Positions 8,660 to 18,525 are shown, numbered from the stretch's first letter. The stretch: 64,000 nt of DNA from Colwellia sp. BRX10-3 (GCF_014077505.1 NZ_JACGWA010000002.1:186001-250000); one strand, 5' to 3'. The notes: generated by a model from the sequence alone, not told the origin. Translations and numbers: made by a program.

Positions 8660-10939
8660 ATGCTTACTATTTTGCGCCGAATTGTTCTAGAGTTTAGTCA
8701 AGCATCAGAGCTTGACCAGGCGCTATTGCGCTTAGTTAGCCAGATTAAAGACGCACTTTCTACCCAATGTTGTTCAGTATATTTAGCTGATCATCAGAAA
8801 CAACACTTCATTTTAATGGCGTCTAACGGCTTAGCAACAAATGCCTTTGGCCGCACCAGCGTTGGTTTTACCGAAGGACTTGTTGGTCTAGTTGGGCAAC
8901 GTGAAGAACCCATCAATATTGCCAACGCCCAGCAACATCCTGATTTTATTCATGCACCAGAAGTAGAAGAAGAAAATTTTAAAGCCTTTTTAGGTACGCC
9001 AATTATTCATCAACGTAAAGTCTTGGGCATATTAACTGTGCAGCAAGAACAAGCCCGTGTTTTTAATGAAAACGAAGAAGCATTTCTGGTGACACTGTCG
9101 GCTCAGCTTGCAACCGCATTGGCCAGTGTTGAAGCACAAGGAATGATTGAGTTATGTCATGGTAATCAAAGCCTAGGTAAGAACCTTATAGGTATAGGTG
9201 GTGCGCCTGGAGTTGCGATTGGTGAAATGATTGTCGTGCATCCCAAAGCAGACCTATCCACTATTGCGGTTGACAAAACCTATGATAGCCAACAGCAGTT
9301 AATAATTTTTAATGATGCGGCAAGTCGTACAATTGCTGAATTCTCTCAGATGAGTGAAAAGTTAAAAGCAATAATTTCAGACAACAGTCTCGATATTTTT
9401 GATGTGTATAAGCAATTGCTTGAGAGTGATAATTTCAAAGCCGAAGTTATCGCTAAAATAACGCAAGGTTGGAATGCACAAAGTGCTCTCAAATTGGTTG
9501 TTGATCATTATGTTATGAAATTTGAAGCTTTAGATGATGAATACTTGCGTGAGCGTGCCTATGATATTAAAGATTTAGGTAATCGATTATTAAATAATAT
9601 TCAAAACTTGGCCGAACAGGACCAAAAATTACCTGAGCAATTCATATTGGTTGCAGAAGATGTGAGTGCAACCATGCTCGCTGAATATCAGCACCTTGGG
9701 TTGTTGGGAATTGTTTCAATCACAGGTTCAAATAACTCTCACACTGCCATTTTAGCTAAAGCTTTAAATATTCCAGCGATTATGGGCGTTGACTATTTTG
9801 CTATTCGTCAGTTGCATAAAAAGCATGCCATTTTAGATGGGTACGCTTATCAGCTTTATGTAAATCCAGGTGAGGCACTGATTAATGAATATCAACATAT
9901 TCTAGCGGCAGAAAATTTACTCAATTTACAAGTAAAAGAAGCTGAACATTTACCTGCGTCGACAAAAGACGCCCACAGCGTCAGCTTATTAATTAATGCT
10001 GGTTTATCGGCAGGGTTTGAATACTCACAAAATGTCGGTGCTGATGGCGTTGGCTTGTATCGTACTGAAATTCCATTCATGAATCGCAGTTGTTTTCCAT
10101 CTGAGTCAGAACAAACGGTGTTATATCGTCAAGTGTTAGCGTCATTCGAGGGCAAGCCGGTCACCATGCGAACCTTAGATGTGGGTGGCGATAAATCACT
10201 CCCTTATTTTCCCATTATTGAAGCTAACCCATTTTTAGGTTGGCGTGGTATTCGTATTACACTCGATCACCCCGAGATATTTTTAGTGCAAATTCGAGCC
10301 ATGATGAAGGCAAATCATGGCATTGGTAACTTAGCTATCATGTTACCGATGATTTCCAGTATCACGGAAGTAGATGAAGCTATTAGGCTGATTAATCAGG
10401 CATATTTTGAGCTTACAACAGAATTATTTTGTGAAGAAGGTCACACGTTAGAACGACCAAAAATAGGGGTGATGATTGAAGTGCCGGGCATTATTTTTCA
10501 GTTAGAAGATTTAGCAGCGAAAGTTGACTTTTTCTCTGTTGGCAGCAATGACTTAACGCAATATTTATTAGCCGTTGATCGTAATAATAGCCGTGTAGCA
10601 AGTTTATATGACTTTTATCATCCCGCGGTTTTACGTGCACTGAACTATATCGCGCAAAAAAGCCAAGAAAAAAGTGTGCCATTAAGCATTTGTGGTGAAT
10701 TGGCAAATGAACCTACCGGTGCGCTTTTACTTATCGCTATGGGATATGAAAACTTAAGTATGAGTGCACATAGTCTTGCAAAAGTTAAATGGGTGATTCG
10801 TCATGTAAAATATCACGAGTTAACACAAATTTTAACTCAGGTATTGAGCTTAACGAATACCCAAGAAGTACATAGTTATATGCATGAGCAATTAGTTAAA
10901 TTAGGGTTAGGAGACTTTGTTCATGCAAGATTACAATAA
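8660..10939 (+). CDS. ptsP: Phosphoenolpyruvate-protein phosphotransferase PtsP (EI-Ntr)
   Basis: The first enzyme of the nitrogen PTS. It autophosphorylates with PEP and passes phosphate to NPr and EIIA-Ntr, a regulatory relay rather than sugar uptake. It has 759 residues (748 in E. coli). An N-terminal GAF domain (~15-160) is followed by the PEP-utiliser mobile domain with the phosphorylated His in GSNNSHTAILAKAL (near residue 363), then the C-terminal PEP-binding TIM barrel with GADGVGLYRTEIPFM, RTLDVGGDK, GSNDLTQY and the catalytic Cys in SICGELAN. The start ATG 8660 has AAAGGGA upstream. It is followed after ~40 nt by a TSUP gene, probably co-transcribed. Confidence 0.96.
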   Translation: MLTILRRIVLEFSQASELDQALLRLVSQIKDALSTQCCSVYLADHQKQHFILMASNGLATNAFGRTSVGFTEGLVGLVGQREEPINIANAQQHPDFIHAPEVEEENFKAFLGTPIIHQRKVLGILTVQQEQARVFNENEEAFLVTLSAQLATALASVEAQGMIELCHGNQSLGKNLIGIGGAPGVAIGEMIVVHPKADLSTIAVDKTYDSQQQLIIFNDAASRTIAEFSQMSEKLKAIISDNSLDIFDVYKQLLESDNFKAEVIAKITQGWNAQSALKLVVDHYVMKFEALDDEYLRERAYDIKDLGNRLLNNIQNLAEQDQKLPEQFILVAEDVSATMLAEYQHLGLLGIVSITGSNNSHTAILAKALNIPAIMGVDYFAIRQLHKKHAILDGYAYQLYVNPGEALINEYQHILAAENLLNLQVKEAEHLPASTKDAHSVSLLINAGLSAGFEYSQNVGADGVGLYRTEIPFMNRSCFPSESEQTVLYRQVLASFEGKPVTMRTLDVGGDKSLPYFPIIEANPFLGWRGIRITLDHPEIFLVQIRAMMKANHGIGNLAIMLPMISSITEVDEAIRLINQAYFELTTELFCEEGHTLERPKIGVMIEVPGIIFQLEDLAAKVDFFSVGSNDLTQYLLAVDRNNSRVASLYDFYHPAVLRALNYIAQKSQEKSVPLSICGELANEPTGALLLIAMGYENLSMSAHSLAKVKWVIRHVKYHELTQILTQVLSLTNTQEVHSYMHEQLVKLGLGDFVHARLQ

Positions 10940-10977
10940 GTGCTTTACAGCACCTTTATTACGCCATTATAAGTTAA

Positions 10978-11781
10978 GTGATTTCGATGTTTATTAGTGT
11001 TTTTGCAGCTTGTGCCCTGCTGGGCGCAGTGGTTGGTTTTTTTGCCGGTTTACTGGGTATTGGTGGCGGGCTAATTATTGTGCCCGTATTGGTATATTTA
11101 TTACCATTATTAGGTATAAGTGCCGAGCTAGCTTTTCCTATGGCGCTTGCAACGTCTTTGGCTTCGATTATGTTTACTTCCACCTCTGCCGCTTTTGCCC
11201 ATCATAAAAATGGTAATATTCCTTGGCCGCTGGCAAAAAGCCTAGTAATAACGGTAGCCATTGGTGCTGTACTTGGCGCTATTATCGCTGGGTTACTGTC
11301 ATTAAAAGCTTTAACAACTATATTTGGTAGCGCGGTACTTATTTTAGCGCTCTACATGTTCTTATCGATTAAAATCGAGCGCAGTGTGCCATTACCCACG
11401 AAATGGTGGTTACAATTTATTGGGCTGTTTACTGGCGTTTTAGCAAGCTTAATGGGTATTGCTGGTGGGGCGATATTGGTACCTATTTTAATGTATTGCT
11501 CATTGTCTATGCGACAAGCTATTGGTGTTGCTACCGCTTGTGGCATTATTGTCGCGTTATTTGGTACTTTGGGCTATGTCTTTGTCGGTTTGGGACGAAG
11601 TGACCTGCCGCCTTGGAGTATCGGTTATATCTATTTGCCTGCTTTATTAGGCATAGTATTAACGTCATCATTATTTGCGCCACTTGGTGTTAAAGCAGGT
11701 GCTAAATTGTCATTACCTTATTTGAAAAAAGGCTTCGCACTATTTTTGATGTTAGTAGCAATTAAAATGATGTGGTATTAG
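10978..11781 (+). CDS. TSUP (TauE/SafE) family membrane transporter
   Basis: A 267-residue integral membrane protein with about eight predicted helices and the two internal family repeats: FFAGLLGIGGGLIIVPVLVY (residues ~20-40) and ASLMGIAGGAILVPILMY in the second half. TSUP proteins export sulfite, sulfoacetate or other organosulfur anions; the substrate here is not deducible. The start could be GTG 10978 or ATG 10987, and neither has a strong RBS. It lies between ptsP and thyA. In many gammaproteobacteria lgt precedes thyA, but the 209 nt between the TSUP stop and the thyA start cannot hold it. Confidence 0.88.
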   Translation: MISMFISVFAACALLGAVVGFFAGLLGIGGGLIIVPVLVYLLPLLGISAELAFPMALATSLASIMFTSTSAAFAHHKNGNIPWPLAKSLVITVAIGAVLGAIIAGLLSLKALTTIFGSAVLILALYMFLSIKIERSVPLPTKWWLQFIGLFTGVLASLMGIAGGAILVPILMYCSLSMRQAIGVATACGIIVALFGTLGYVFVGLGRSDLPPWSIGYIYLPALLGIVLTSSLFAPLGVKAGAKLSLPYLKKGFALFLMLVAIKMMWY

Positions 11782-11990
11782 GCACAGCGTTGTTCACTTT
11801 TATCATAATAATGTTGCCTAGTAGCTGACAATTTCATGCCAAAAAATGCTAAGTACTGATAAACTGCAAGTATTGTAAATCAGTCGTTATCATTATCGCG
11901 CTGATATTACGTATTTGGCAGCAACTAATCCCATGTTAATTAATTAACTTGGTTCAATTGTTCTTATTAATAACGTTAAAGGAAAACCTA

Positions 11991-12824
11991 GTGAAAGCAT
12001 ATCTTGATTTAATGCGCCATGTTAGAGACGAAGGGGTTGAAAAATCTGATCGTACCGGCACGGGTACTAAAAGTATATTTGGTCATCAAATGCGTTTTGA
12101 TCTTGCAAAAGGTTTTCCGTTAGTAACCACGAAAAAGTGTCACCTTAAGTCGATAATTCATGAGTTATTATGGTTTATAAAGGGCGAGTCTAATATCGCT
12201 TATTTACAGCAAAACGGCGTAAAAATTTGGGATGCTTGGGCAACCGAAGAAGGTGAACTCGGTCCAGTATATGGCGTGCAATGGCGTAACTGGCCAGCAA
12301 TAAATGGGGCAACCATTGACCAATTAGCGCAACTAATTGATGATTTAAAAAATAATCCTGACTCGCGCAGACATATTATAACTGCTTGGAATCCTGCGTT
12401 ACTGCCTGATACCTCAATAAGTCCATCTGCAAATGCAGCATTAGGTAAACAAGCCTTGCCGCCATGTCATACGCTGTTTCAGTTTTATGTTTTAAATGGC
12501 AAGTTGAGCTGTCAGTTATATCAAAGAAGTGCTGATATTTTCCTTGGGGTGCCCTTTAATATCGCCAGTTATGCTTTATTTACCATGATGATTGCGCAAG
12601 TTTGTGATTTAGAACTTGGTGACTTTGTACATACTTTTGGTGACGCACATTTATACTTAAATCATCTTGAGCAAGTAGACGAGCAATTAACACGTGAGCC
12701 TTTAGCGTTACCCAATATGTGGATTAATCCTGAAGTTAAAAGTATTTTTGATTTTACTTTTGAAGATTTTGAATTACAAAACTATCAAGCTCATCCTCAT
12801 ATTAAAGCGGCTATTTCAGTTTAA
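11991..12824 (+). CDS. thyA: Thymidylate synthase ThyA
   Basis: Makes dTMP from dUMP with methylene-tetrahydrofolate as carbon donor. Visible signatures are [17 protein letters not shown] (Arg21 region), the catalytic cysteine in [12 protein letters not shown] (near residue 159), the [20 protein letters not shown] dUMP site, and [12 protein letters not shown]. The start GTG 11991 has AAAGGA at 11978-11983 and aligns with the family N-terminus ([11 protein letters not shown]). An upstream in-frame start at 11949 would add 14 atypical residues. Length is 277 against 264 in E. coli. The extra ~13 residues fall in one place just before the active-site Cys (around [13 protein letters not shown]). 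Confidence 0.96.
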   Translation: MKAYLDLMRHVRDEGVEKSDRTGTGTKSIFGHQMRFDLAKGFPLVTTKKCHLKSIIHELLWFIKGESNIAYLQQNGVKIWDAWATEEGELGPVYGVQWRNWPAINGATIDQLAQLIDDLKNNPDSRRHIITAWNPALLPDTSISPSANAALGKQALPPCHTLFQFYVLNGKLSCQLYQRSADIFLGVPFNIASYALFTMMIAQVCDLELGDFVHTFGDAHLYLNHLEQVDEQLTREPLALPNMWINPEVKSIFDFTFEDFELQNYQAHPHIKAAISV

Positions 12825-13221
12825 TGCTGGGCTTATAAAAATAGAAATAAACGAATAGTTATTAAATAAAGAGTGCTAAGGCGCTCCTTATTTATGCCAT
12901 AAAATGATTTCAGTAGATAGCTACATCTATCAAAGTATACCTCACCAGATCACCATTAATTTATTTACTTTCCATAGCTAGAGCCAAGCTTATTGCCCCT
13001 TATTTTCTGTTTATGGCTAGCATATGGCATCGCTACTTTTAGATAACGCTTAACACTACCTAGCGATAAGTTAGCACCACAACAAGGTATTAACTTATCT
13101 ATATAGATCAAACTTTCGACTAAAAATTATAAAACCATCAATAGCAGGCTTTTAATTACTAAAATTTAAATGTATGGTGGTAAATTGGAGAATTAATAAA
13201 CGTTGATAGCAAGGAGATTTC
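12825..13221. other. 397-bp gap between thyA and the HDOD gene
   Basis: Apart from a terminator-like hairpin at 12865-12892 near its start and the HDOD ribosome-binding site (AAGGAG, 13211-13216) at its end, nothing recognisable is seen: no frame of useful length and no tRNA. Confidence 0.5.
12865..12892 (+). terminator. Terminator-like hairpin after thyA
   Basis: A 12-bp stem with one mismatch and one G-T pair (12865-12876 / 12881-12892) closes on a TAAG loop, 40 nt after the thyA stop. It is followed by TATG rather than a T-run. Confidence 0.5.
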
Positions 13222-14061
13222 ATGGGCGCAGAAAACGCACTTTATATAATATTGATCGAAAAAATAAGACAAGATGCGTTAGTGTTACCTACCTTACCCG
13301 AAATAGCGTTAAAAGTGAGACAAGCTACAGATGACCCAAATATTAATTTAGGGCAAATGAGCGACATTATTGCCCACGATGCGGCATTATCTTTAGGGAT
13401 GTTAAAAGTAGCAAATAGCGTTGCATTCGGTCGAGAAGTTAAGGTTGAGTCAGTCGCTAAAGCTGTAACTCGTATCGGCTTAAGACAAATTAAAAGTATT
13501 GCAACGGCAATGGCTGTTGAGCAAATGTTTGTCTCTAATAATCAAGTTGTTGCAGAGTATATGCAAAGGTCGTGGCGTAAAACCGTTGATGTTGCCTCGG
13601 TTGCTATCGCACTCATGACCTTATATGTACAAAAAAATAAACAAACCACACTCACGCTTGATAGCTTAACATTAGCTGCGCTGATTCATAATATTGGTAT
13701 TTTACCAATATTAACAGAAGCAGAAGGTCATCCTGAAGTATTTGCTAATCCAACATTTTTAAACAAAGCCATTATAAAATTTTCTAATGAGATTGGTGGT
13801 GAAGTGACAAAATCTTGGGGTTTTTCTGAAGAGTTTACTGAATTAGTGATGTCTTGGAGTGATTTAACTCTGTTGCCAAAAGAGGCTCATTACCTTGACT
13901 TTATTCGGGCAGGGGCGGTTTATCATGAAATATTTAAAAGTGAGTCAACACGAGACTTTTTACTTAAAAGCTATGTAGCTAAAGGTATTTTACCTAAAGT
14001 AAAGTTTATGGACTCAGATGAATTCAGTGAAATGTTAGCAAAAGCTAGAGCTATGTTTTAG
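13222..14061 (+). CDS. HDOD domain signalling protein
   Basis: A single-domain HDOD protein of 279 residues, HD-related but without the metal-binding HD pair. Signatures are LPTLPEIALKVRQATDDPNINL (residues ~20-42), the DAALSLGMLKVANSVAFG helix, AVTRIGLRQIKSIATAMAVE and LAALIHNIGILPIL. HDOD proteins act as regulatory scaffolds in motility, stress and c-di-GMP pathways; the target here is unknown. The start ATG 13222 has a strong AAGGAG 5 nt upstream. It is a lone gene, convergent with rdgC across a shared terminator. Confidence 0.88.
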   Translation: MGAENALYIILIEKIRQDALVLPTLPEIALKVRQATDDPNINLGQMSDIIAHDAALSLGMLKVANSVAFGREVKVESVAKAVTRIGLRQIKSIATAMAVEQMFVSNNQVVAEYMQRSWRKTVDVASVAIALMTLYVQKNKQTTLTLDSLTLAALIHNIGILPILTEAEGHPEVFANPTFLNKAIIKFSNEIGGEVTKSWGFSEEFTELVMSWSDLTLLPKEAHYLDFIRAGAVYHEIFKSESTRDFLLKSYVAKGILPKVKFMDSDEFSEMLAKARAMF

Positions 14062-14162
14062 TTGAATTAATAGTGAGTTGATTTACTTTGTTGTCCCTTG
14101 AGTTGTTATTATTTAGCTATTAATCCTATTAATTTAAGTCGATTGCTATAAATTGAAAGTAT

Positions 14163-14190
14163 AAAAAAAAGCGCTGGTTAGCGCCTTTTT
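14163..14190. terminator. Bidirectional terminator between HDOD gene and rdgC
   Basis: GCGCT (14171-14175), GGTT loop, AGCGC (14180-14184), flanked by eight A on the left and five T on the right. It can end transcription from both converging genes. Confidence 0.7.
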
Positions 14191-14267
14191 CATCATTATT
14201 AAACTTTAGAAGTACTTTTAACTGTTAATTAGGCTTCTAAATTGTTTATCTAACCTATTCTTCTAAC

Positions 14268-15188
14268 TTATGCTTCTAAGTAATCGCTAGCTTTTAGTGA
14301 AAACTCAGCTAATAGATTATCTATAAAACGATTTAACTCGCCTGCCATTAAGGCAAAGTCAGCATCGAGCTTAGCTACTACGTCATCACCATCTATATCG
14401 TCGTTTTGCTCTTGAATAACGTCATAGAATTTAAGGCGTTTGATAGCCAAATCGTCACATAATATAAACGATAAGGATTCGTCCCATTCTAGGGCAATTT
14501 TTACGACGTATTTATCAGCGTCTAAGTGTGCTTTAATTTCTTCGCTAGTGAGATCTTGGTTTTTAACTCTTACCACTGCGCCGTCATCGCCTAAAGCATT
14601 AAATTCTGCTTCCATACCCAATTGAAAGTTAGTACCTAAGTTACTTTCCACTAACCATTCAGTCATGACTTCATCTGGAGCTTTTTCTGGTGACGGAGTC
14701 GTTACTGGCAATGTGCCAAGTGACTTACGCAAAAGTGCTAAAAAGTCTTCAGCTTTACCTCTACTACTAGTATCGATAACAATAATGTTATGAACCGGGT
14801 TGATGTAAGCACGGGTGTCACTAAAGCGAGAAAATGCGCGAGGTAATAACTCAAAAATAATATCTTCTTTAAATTGCTCTTTTTCTTTTTTAGTGGCGCC
14901 GCGTGATTGTTCTGCTTCTAATTGCGCTACTTTTTGTTCGATCATATCTTTAACAACAGGAGCAGGTAGAATTTTTTCTTCTTTGCGGGCACATAATAAA
15001 TAATTACCGTTTACCGCGTGTACGGTTGTATCGCCGTGCTTGCCTAATGCATTGACCCAACCAAAATGTGATTGCTCAGTCGAAGCACAAGGAGTAAATA
15101 AATTTTCAGATAATTGCTTTTCTAAATCTTCTTCAGAACATTCAAAAGGGCTAGTAAAGGCAAAAAAGTAAAGGTTTTTAAACCACAT
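14268..15188 (-). CDS. rdgC: Recombination-associated protein RdgC
   Basis: A 306-residue protein (303 in E. coli). RdgC forms a ring-shaped dimer around duplex DNA and restrains RecA. Family blocks visible are MWFKNLYFFAFTSPF at the N-terminus, FGWVNALG, KEKEQFKEDIIFELLPRAFS, INPVHNIIVIDTSSRGKAEDF and a C-terminal acidic-helical region ending FSLKASDYLEA. The start ATG 15188 is at the family position. It is a single gene between a convergent HDOD gene and a codirectional histidine kinase ~110 nt upstream. Confidence 0.95.
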   Translation of the reverse strand: MWFKNLYFFAFTSPFECSEEDLEKQLSENLFTPCASTEQSHFGWVNALGKHGDTTVHAVNGNYLLCARKEEKILPAPVVKDMIEQKVAQLEAEQSRGATKKEKEQFKEDIIFELLPRAFSRFSDTRAYINPVHNIIVIDTSSRGKAEDFLALLRKSLGTLPVTTPSPEKAPDEVMTEWLVESNLGTNFQLGMEAEFNALGDDGAVVRVKNQDLTSEEIKAHLDADKYVVKIALEWDESLSFILCDDLAIKRLKFYDVIQEQNDDIDGDDVVAKLDADFALMAGELNRFIDNLLAEFSLKASDYLEA

Positions 15189-15302
15189 TAAGATAATCCT
15201 ATGCCCGATAACAGTGGGCGAATAATTGAAAAACGACGGCTATATTACCGTACTTATTTGTATCACGCACGACTTAGATTATTCTCGCTTGTTAACTAGT
15301 GT

Positions 15303-17054
15303 TCATCGCATATTATCAAACTTAATATCGTAAGTGAGACCTTCTCCAAGGACAGAACTTGCATTAACACTGCCATTTAATGTGTCGTTTACAAGATTAT
15401 GGACTATGTGGGTGCCTAAGCCTGTGCCACCTCTATTTCCTGCTGTAGTATAAAATGGGTCAAAGAGGTGTTCTAATTGTTCGCTAGTTAAACCCTGGCC
15501 ATTGTCTTTATAGGTGATATGAACGTGCTCACCGTTAAATTGCACTAAAATGTTAATGACACCGCGATTTTTATCTTTAAAACCATGGATGACTGAATTA
15601 ATGATTAAGTTAGTAAATATTTGAGAAATAGCGCCAGCATGACAATATATTTCAGAATCTTTAGGGCAATCTACCTTAATTGAGTGGTTGGTTTTTTTCA
15701 ATTTAGGGTGTAATGAATGAATAATTTCATCAATATATTTGCCAAGATTAACATGACGAATTTTTTCACTTATCTGATCAACCGCCACTTGTTTATAACT
15801 AGTGATTAATTCAGATGCACGTTCTAGGTTTTTTAATAATAAGGTCAGGCCTTGTTCTGAATTCTCTGTAAAATCATTAAGCACGCGTTTTGACAGTTTA
15901 TTGTTATCTATGTCTGATTTAAGCTCAGTGAGTAAGTCTGCCAGATAAGATGTCGACGTTATGCTGACACCTATTGGAGTATTAATTTCATGGGTAACTT
16001 CTGCAGACATACTGCCAAGAACAGCCATTTTTTCAGCATCAAGTAAACGCTCTTGCGCTTTTTTTAATTCGATAATAGAACTTTTTAATTCGTGATTTGT
16101 ACCCAGTAGGGTTTTTTCTGTGATGCTTCTGCGGCTATTTTCAGCTTGTAGCTTTTTCTGCTGTTCGAGTAGCTCACGCTGCTGCATTTCCATTTTTAAC
16201 ATGGTGGTACTCAGTGAAGATGTTTTACGCGCCACCTCTTGCTCAAGCATCAGGTTTTGCTCATCAAGCTTACTGTTAGCAGATATAATTTTACTTTGTG
16301 CAAGGGTGAGCTTCTCTTTGTAGACCACCAGTTCATCAATTAAATTATTGTAGGCATTTTGGAGAATATTTAATTCGTTATTTTCGTAGTTAATTATGTG
16401 CAGTTTAGATGCCTCTGGATCGTCTATATCAAACTGGTTAATTTGTTCGGTTAATTCGTTCAGTGGGTTGGTTAAAAGGCTTGAGAAAGCCAAAGAAAAT
16501 AATATCACCAGAGCTGCTGTTTTAACCATGGCATTACCGATTAAAAAATAGATACCGACCTGTATTCGGTTAAAAATCACTTCGTTGCTTGATAATAAAG
16601 TTACTGAGCCAACTTGGGTCGTACGTCCTGAAAACTCAAAAATTAATGGAAAGGCATGACCAAACAAACCACTGTTGTGGGAGGAAACATTAAAATATTT
16701 ACGGTTATCAGTGTCATCGTCAACCGACTCAATATAAAGGGTTTCTTCATCAGGGGCTAAGCCTAATTGTGCGATGATCTTGTTGTTTTCATCAGTAACC
16801 GCTATGCCTTTAATCATTGGTATAGCGACTAAGCCTTCCGCGATAGATATCGCTTGCTGGGTATTAAGCTCCCATACAGCGCGAGTTAAACTGCCACTAA
16901 AGGTTTTCTCTAGCGTTAATAGTTCATTGGCAATATGGTTTTTAGTATTGATGTATTCTGCACCAATCTGCACACAAGTAACGATAAATGTCAGGACGAA
17001 GTAAAACGACAACACTCGTGTAAGTAATTTTCGTGACAGGCTAGTTGCTTTCAT
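15303..17054 (-). CDS. Orphan membrane sensor histidine kinase
   Basis: A 583-residue kinase. One helix (~12-32) and a second (~165-190) bracket a ~130-residue periplasmic sensor. A HAMP-like stretch, a long coiled coil (~240-345) rich in Q/E/L/K, a HisKA dimerisation helix with the phospho-acceptor His in EVTHEINTPIGVS, and a HATPase domain follow. The ATPase domain has the N-box (TNLIINSVIHGF), DNGQGL and GNRGGTGLGTHIV. No response regulator is next to it, so its partner is unknown. The divergent neighbour is the Pho-box porin, and phoB-phoR follow. The EINTP H-box and C-terminal layout resemble hybrid or orphan kinases rather than PhoR. No receiver domain is present. Confidence 0.85.
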   Translation of the reverse strand: MKATSLSRKLLTRVLSFYFVLTFIVTCVQIGAEYINTKNHIANELLTLEKTFSGSLTRAVWELNTQQAISIAEGLVAIPMIKGIAVTDENNKIIAQLGLAPDEETLYIESVDDDTDNRKYFNVSSHNSGLFGHAFPLIFEFSGRTTQVGSVTLLSSNEVIFNRIQVGIYFLIGNAMVKTAALVILFSLAFSSLLTNPLNELTEQINQFDIDDPEASKLHIINYENNELNILQNAYNNLIDELVVYKEKLTLAQSKIISANSKLDEQNLMLEQEVARKTSSLSTTMLKMEMQQRELLEQQKKLQAENSRRSITEKTLLGTNHELKSSIIELKKAQERLLDAEKMAVLGSMSAEVTHEINTPIGVSITSTSYLADLLTELKSDIDNNKLSKRVLNDFTENSEQGLTLLLKNLERASELITSYKQVAVDQISEKIRHVNLGKYIDEIIHSLHPKLKKTNHSIKVDCPKDSEIYCHAGAISQIFTNLIINSVIHGFKDKNRGVINILVQFNGEHVHITYKDNGQGLTSEQLEHLFDPFYTTAGNRGGTGLGTHIVHNLVNDTLNGSVNASSVLGEGLTYDIKFDNMR

Positions 17055-17294
17055 TAAATATTTCTTTTATTTAGTATTTCTTGATTCTAGCTGTTTTAGA
17101 TAAGGTTAAAAGTTTTTTTTAAAATTTAATGACTTTTAATTAATAATCTGGAGTTTAGATAAAAGCAGTTACTTCAGCCCAACGTATTAAAAATGACGGT
17201 ATGTCATTAATTTACTGAAAAAAATAATAAAAGTTTGATGTCGATGTTATTAAAAATTGTAATTTTTGTTAAAATTGTGGAAAATTATTTCTAG

Positions 17295-17328
17295 ATGTCA
17301 CAAAAATGTCATAAAGGTTAGGCAAAAT
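17295..17328 (+). promoter_or_regulatory. Pho box and -10 of the porin gene
   Basis: Two TGTCA half-sites at 17296 and 17307, exactly 11 nt apart (ATGTCACAAAAATGTCATA), match the PhoB box pattern. Eleven nt after the second lies CAAAAT (17323-17328) as a possible -10. PhoB normally replaces the -35 element in this geometry. Confidence 0.75.
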
Positions 17329-17374
17329 GAACGCAATTATTTTTTAGCCATAATCAATTCTTAAAGGTATCAAC

Positions 17375-18301
17375 ATGAAACATACTTACAACAAAATCGC
17401 TGTCGTTTTATTGTCTTCTTTATCATTGTCGGCATTTGCAGCTGATGTTGAAGTTTACGGTAAAGCAAATCTTTCTTTGCAATCTTCAGATGAAGGAGAA
17501 GGGTCATTCACCGAAGTCAAAAGTAACGCTTCGCGCATTGGGCTTAAAGGAACACATGAACTCAGCGATGGCTTAACGGTTATCTATAAAGCAGAGTTTC
17601 AGGTTGACTTAGATGGTGATAGTGCAAAAGGTGATAGCATTACTGATCGTAACCAGTATGTTGGCTTAGCCGGTAGTTTTGGTGAGGTTTTATTGGGTAA
17701 AAATGACACTATGCTTAAGCAATCACAAGGCAAAGTTGATTTGTTTAGTGATTTAAATGGTGATATCAAAAGTTTATGGAAAGGTGAAAACCGCATGGCG
17801 GACACACTTTCTTATAAATCACCTAAATTTAATAATTTTCAAGTAGGTGTTACTTATATCGCTGAAGATGCCGTTGACGAAGAAGATGGTGTTTCTGTAG
17901 CGGTATTTTACGGTGACGCTAAATTGAAAAAATCAAAAATATTCGCCTCAGTTGCTGTTGATGCAGAAGTTAATGGCTATGATATCACTCGTGCAACGGT
18001 GCAAGGTAAAGTGTCAGGTGTTGTTTTAGGTGCTATGTTGCAAATTCAAGAAAAAGTTGACGGTAGCGATGAAATGGATGGTTTCATGGTATCGGCTAAA
18101 TATAAAATGGATAAAATAACCTTTAAAGGCCAATATCAAGCGGCTGACTTTAAAGATGGCGATGATAAATCTGGTATTACTATTGGTGCAGATTATTCAT
18201 TAGCCAAAAGCACTAAGTTATACACTTTCTATACTACCTTTGATATGGACAGTGGCGAAGACCAAGACTACTTAGCTGCGGGTATTGAATATAACTTTTA
18301 A
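17375..18301 (+). CDS. Phosphate-regulated outer-membrane porin
   Basis: A 308-residue general porin of the Gram-negative OmpC/OmpU-like family. It has a signal peptide ending SAFA-ADVEVYGKANLSLQSS, the KSNASRIGLKGTHEL block, FQVDLDGDSAKGDSITDRNQYVGLAG (constriction-loop region), repeated amphipathic strands, and a C-terminal aromatic (GIEYNF) for Bam insertion. It is probably a trimeric 16-strand barrel. A Pho box lies 60-80 nt upstream and phoB-phoR follow downstream. By analogy with PhoE/OprP it probably admits phosphate or other anions during phosphate starvation; this role is inferred from the promoter, not from pore residues. A terminator follows at 18369. Confidence 0.87.
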   Translation: MKHTYNKIAVVLLSSLSLSAFAADVEVYGKANLSLQSSDEGEGSFTEVKSNASRIGLKGTHELSDGLTVIYKAEFQVDLDGDSAKGDSITDRNQYVGLAGSFGEVLLGKNDTMLKQSQGKVDLFSDLNGDIKSLWKGENRMADTLSYKSPKFNNFQVGVTYIAEDAVDEEDGVSVAVFYGDAKLKKSKIFASVAVDAEVNGYDITRATVQGKVSGVVLGAMLQIQEKVDGSDEMDGFMVSAKYKMDKITFKGQYQAADFKDGDDKSGITIGADYSLAKSTKLYTFYTTFDMDSGEDQDYLAAGIEYNF

Positions 18302-18368
18302 TATCGATGGTAGGTTTTTGTCATCAAAAGATATAAGGGTAAACAGCTTTTAGTCATATCTAATTATT

Positions 18369-18392
18369 AAGCCGCATTATGCGGCTTTTTTC
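18369..18392 (+). terminator. Terminator after the porin gene
   Basis: AAGCCGCA / TGCGGCTT stem (18369-18376 / 18380-18387) with a TTA loop followed by a T-run. It separates the porin from phoB. Confidence 0.8.
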
Positions 18393-18491
18393 TTGCCTAA
18401 TTGTTTGGTATCGATGATCATAACAACAATAACAAACAGATTGATTTTGCTAAGGGCTTAATAAATTAACCCAATGGTAATAATTCTATCG

Positions 18492-18525
18492 TTGTCATGA
18501 AACTGTCACAATAATTTATCACAAT
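18492..18525 (+). promoter_or_regulatory. Pho box of phoB-phoR
   Basis: TGTCA half-sites at 18493 and 18504, 11 nt apart (TTGTCATGAAACTGTCACA), and a weak -10 candidate CACAAT at 18520-18525, again 11 nt on. This implies autoregulation of phoBR. Confidence 0.78.
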
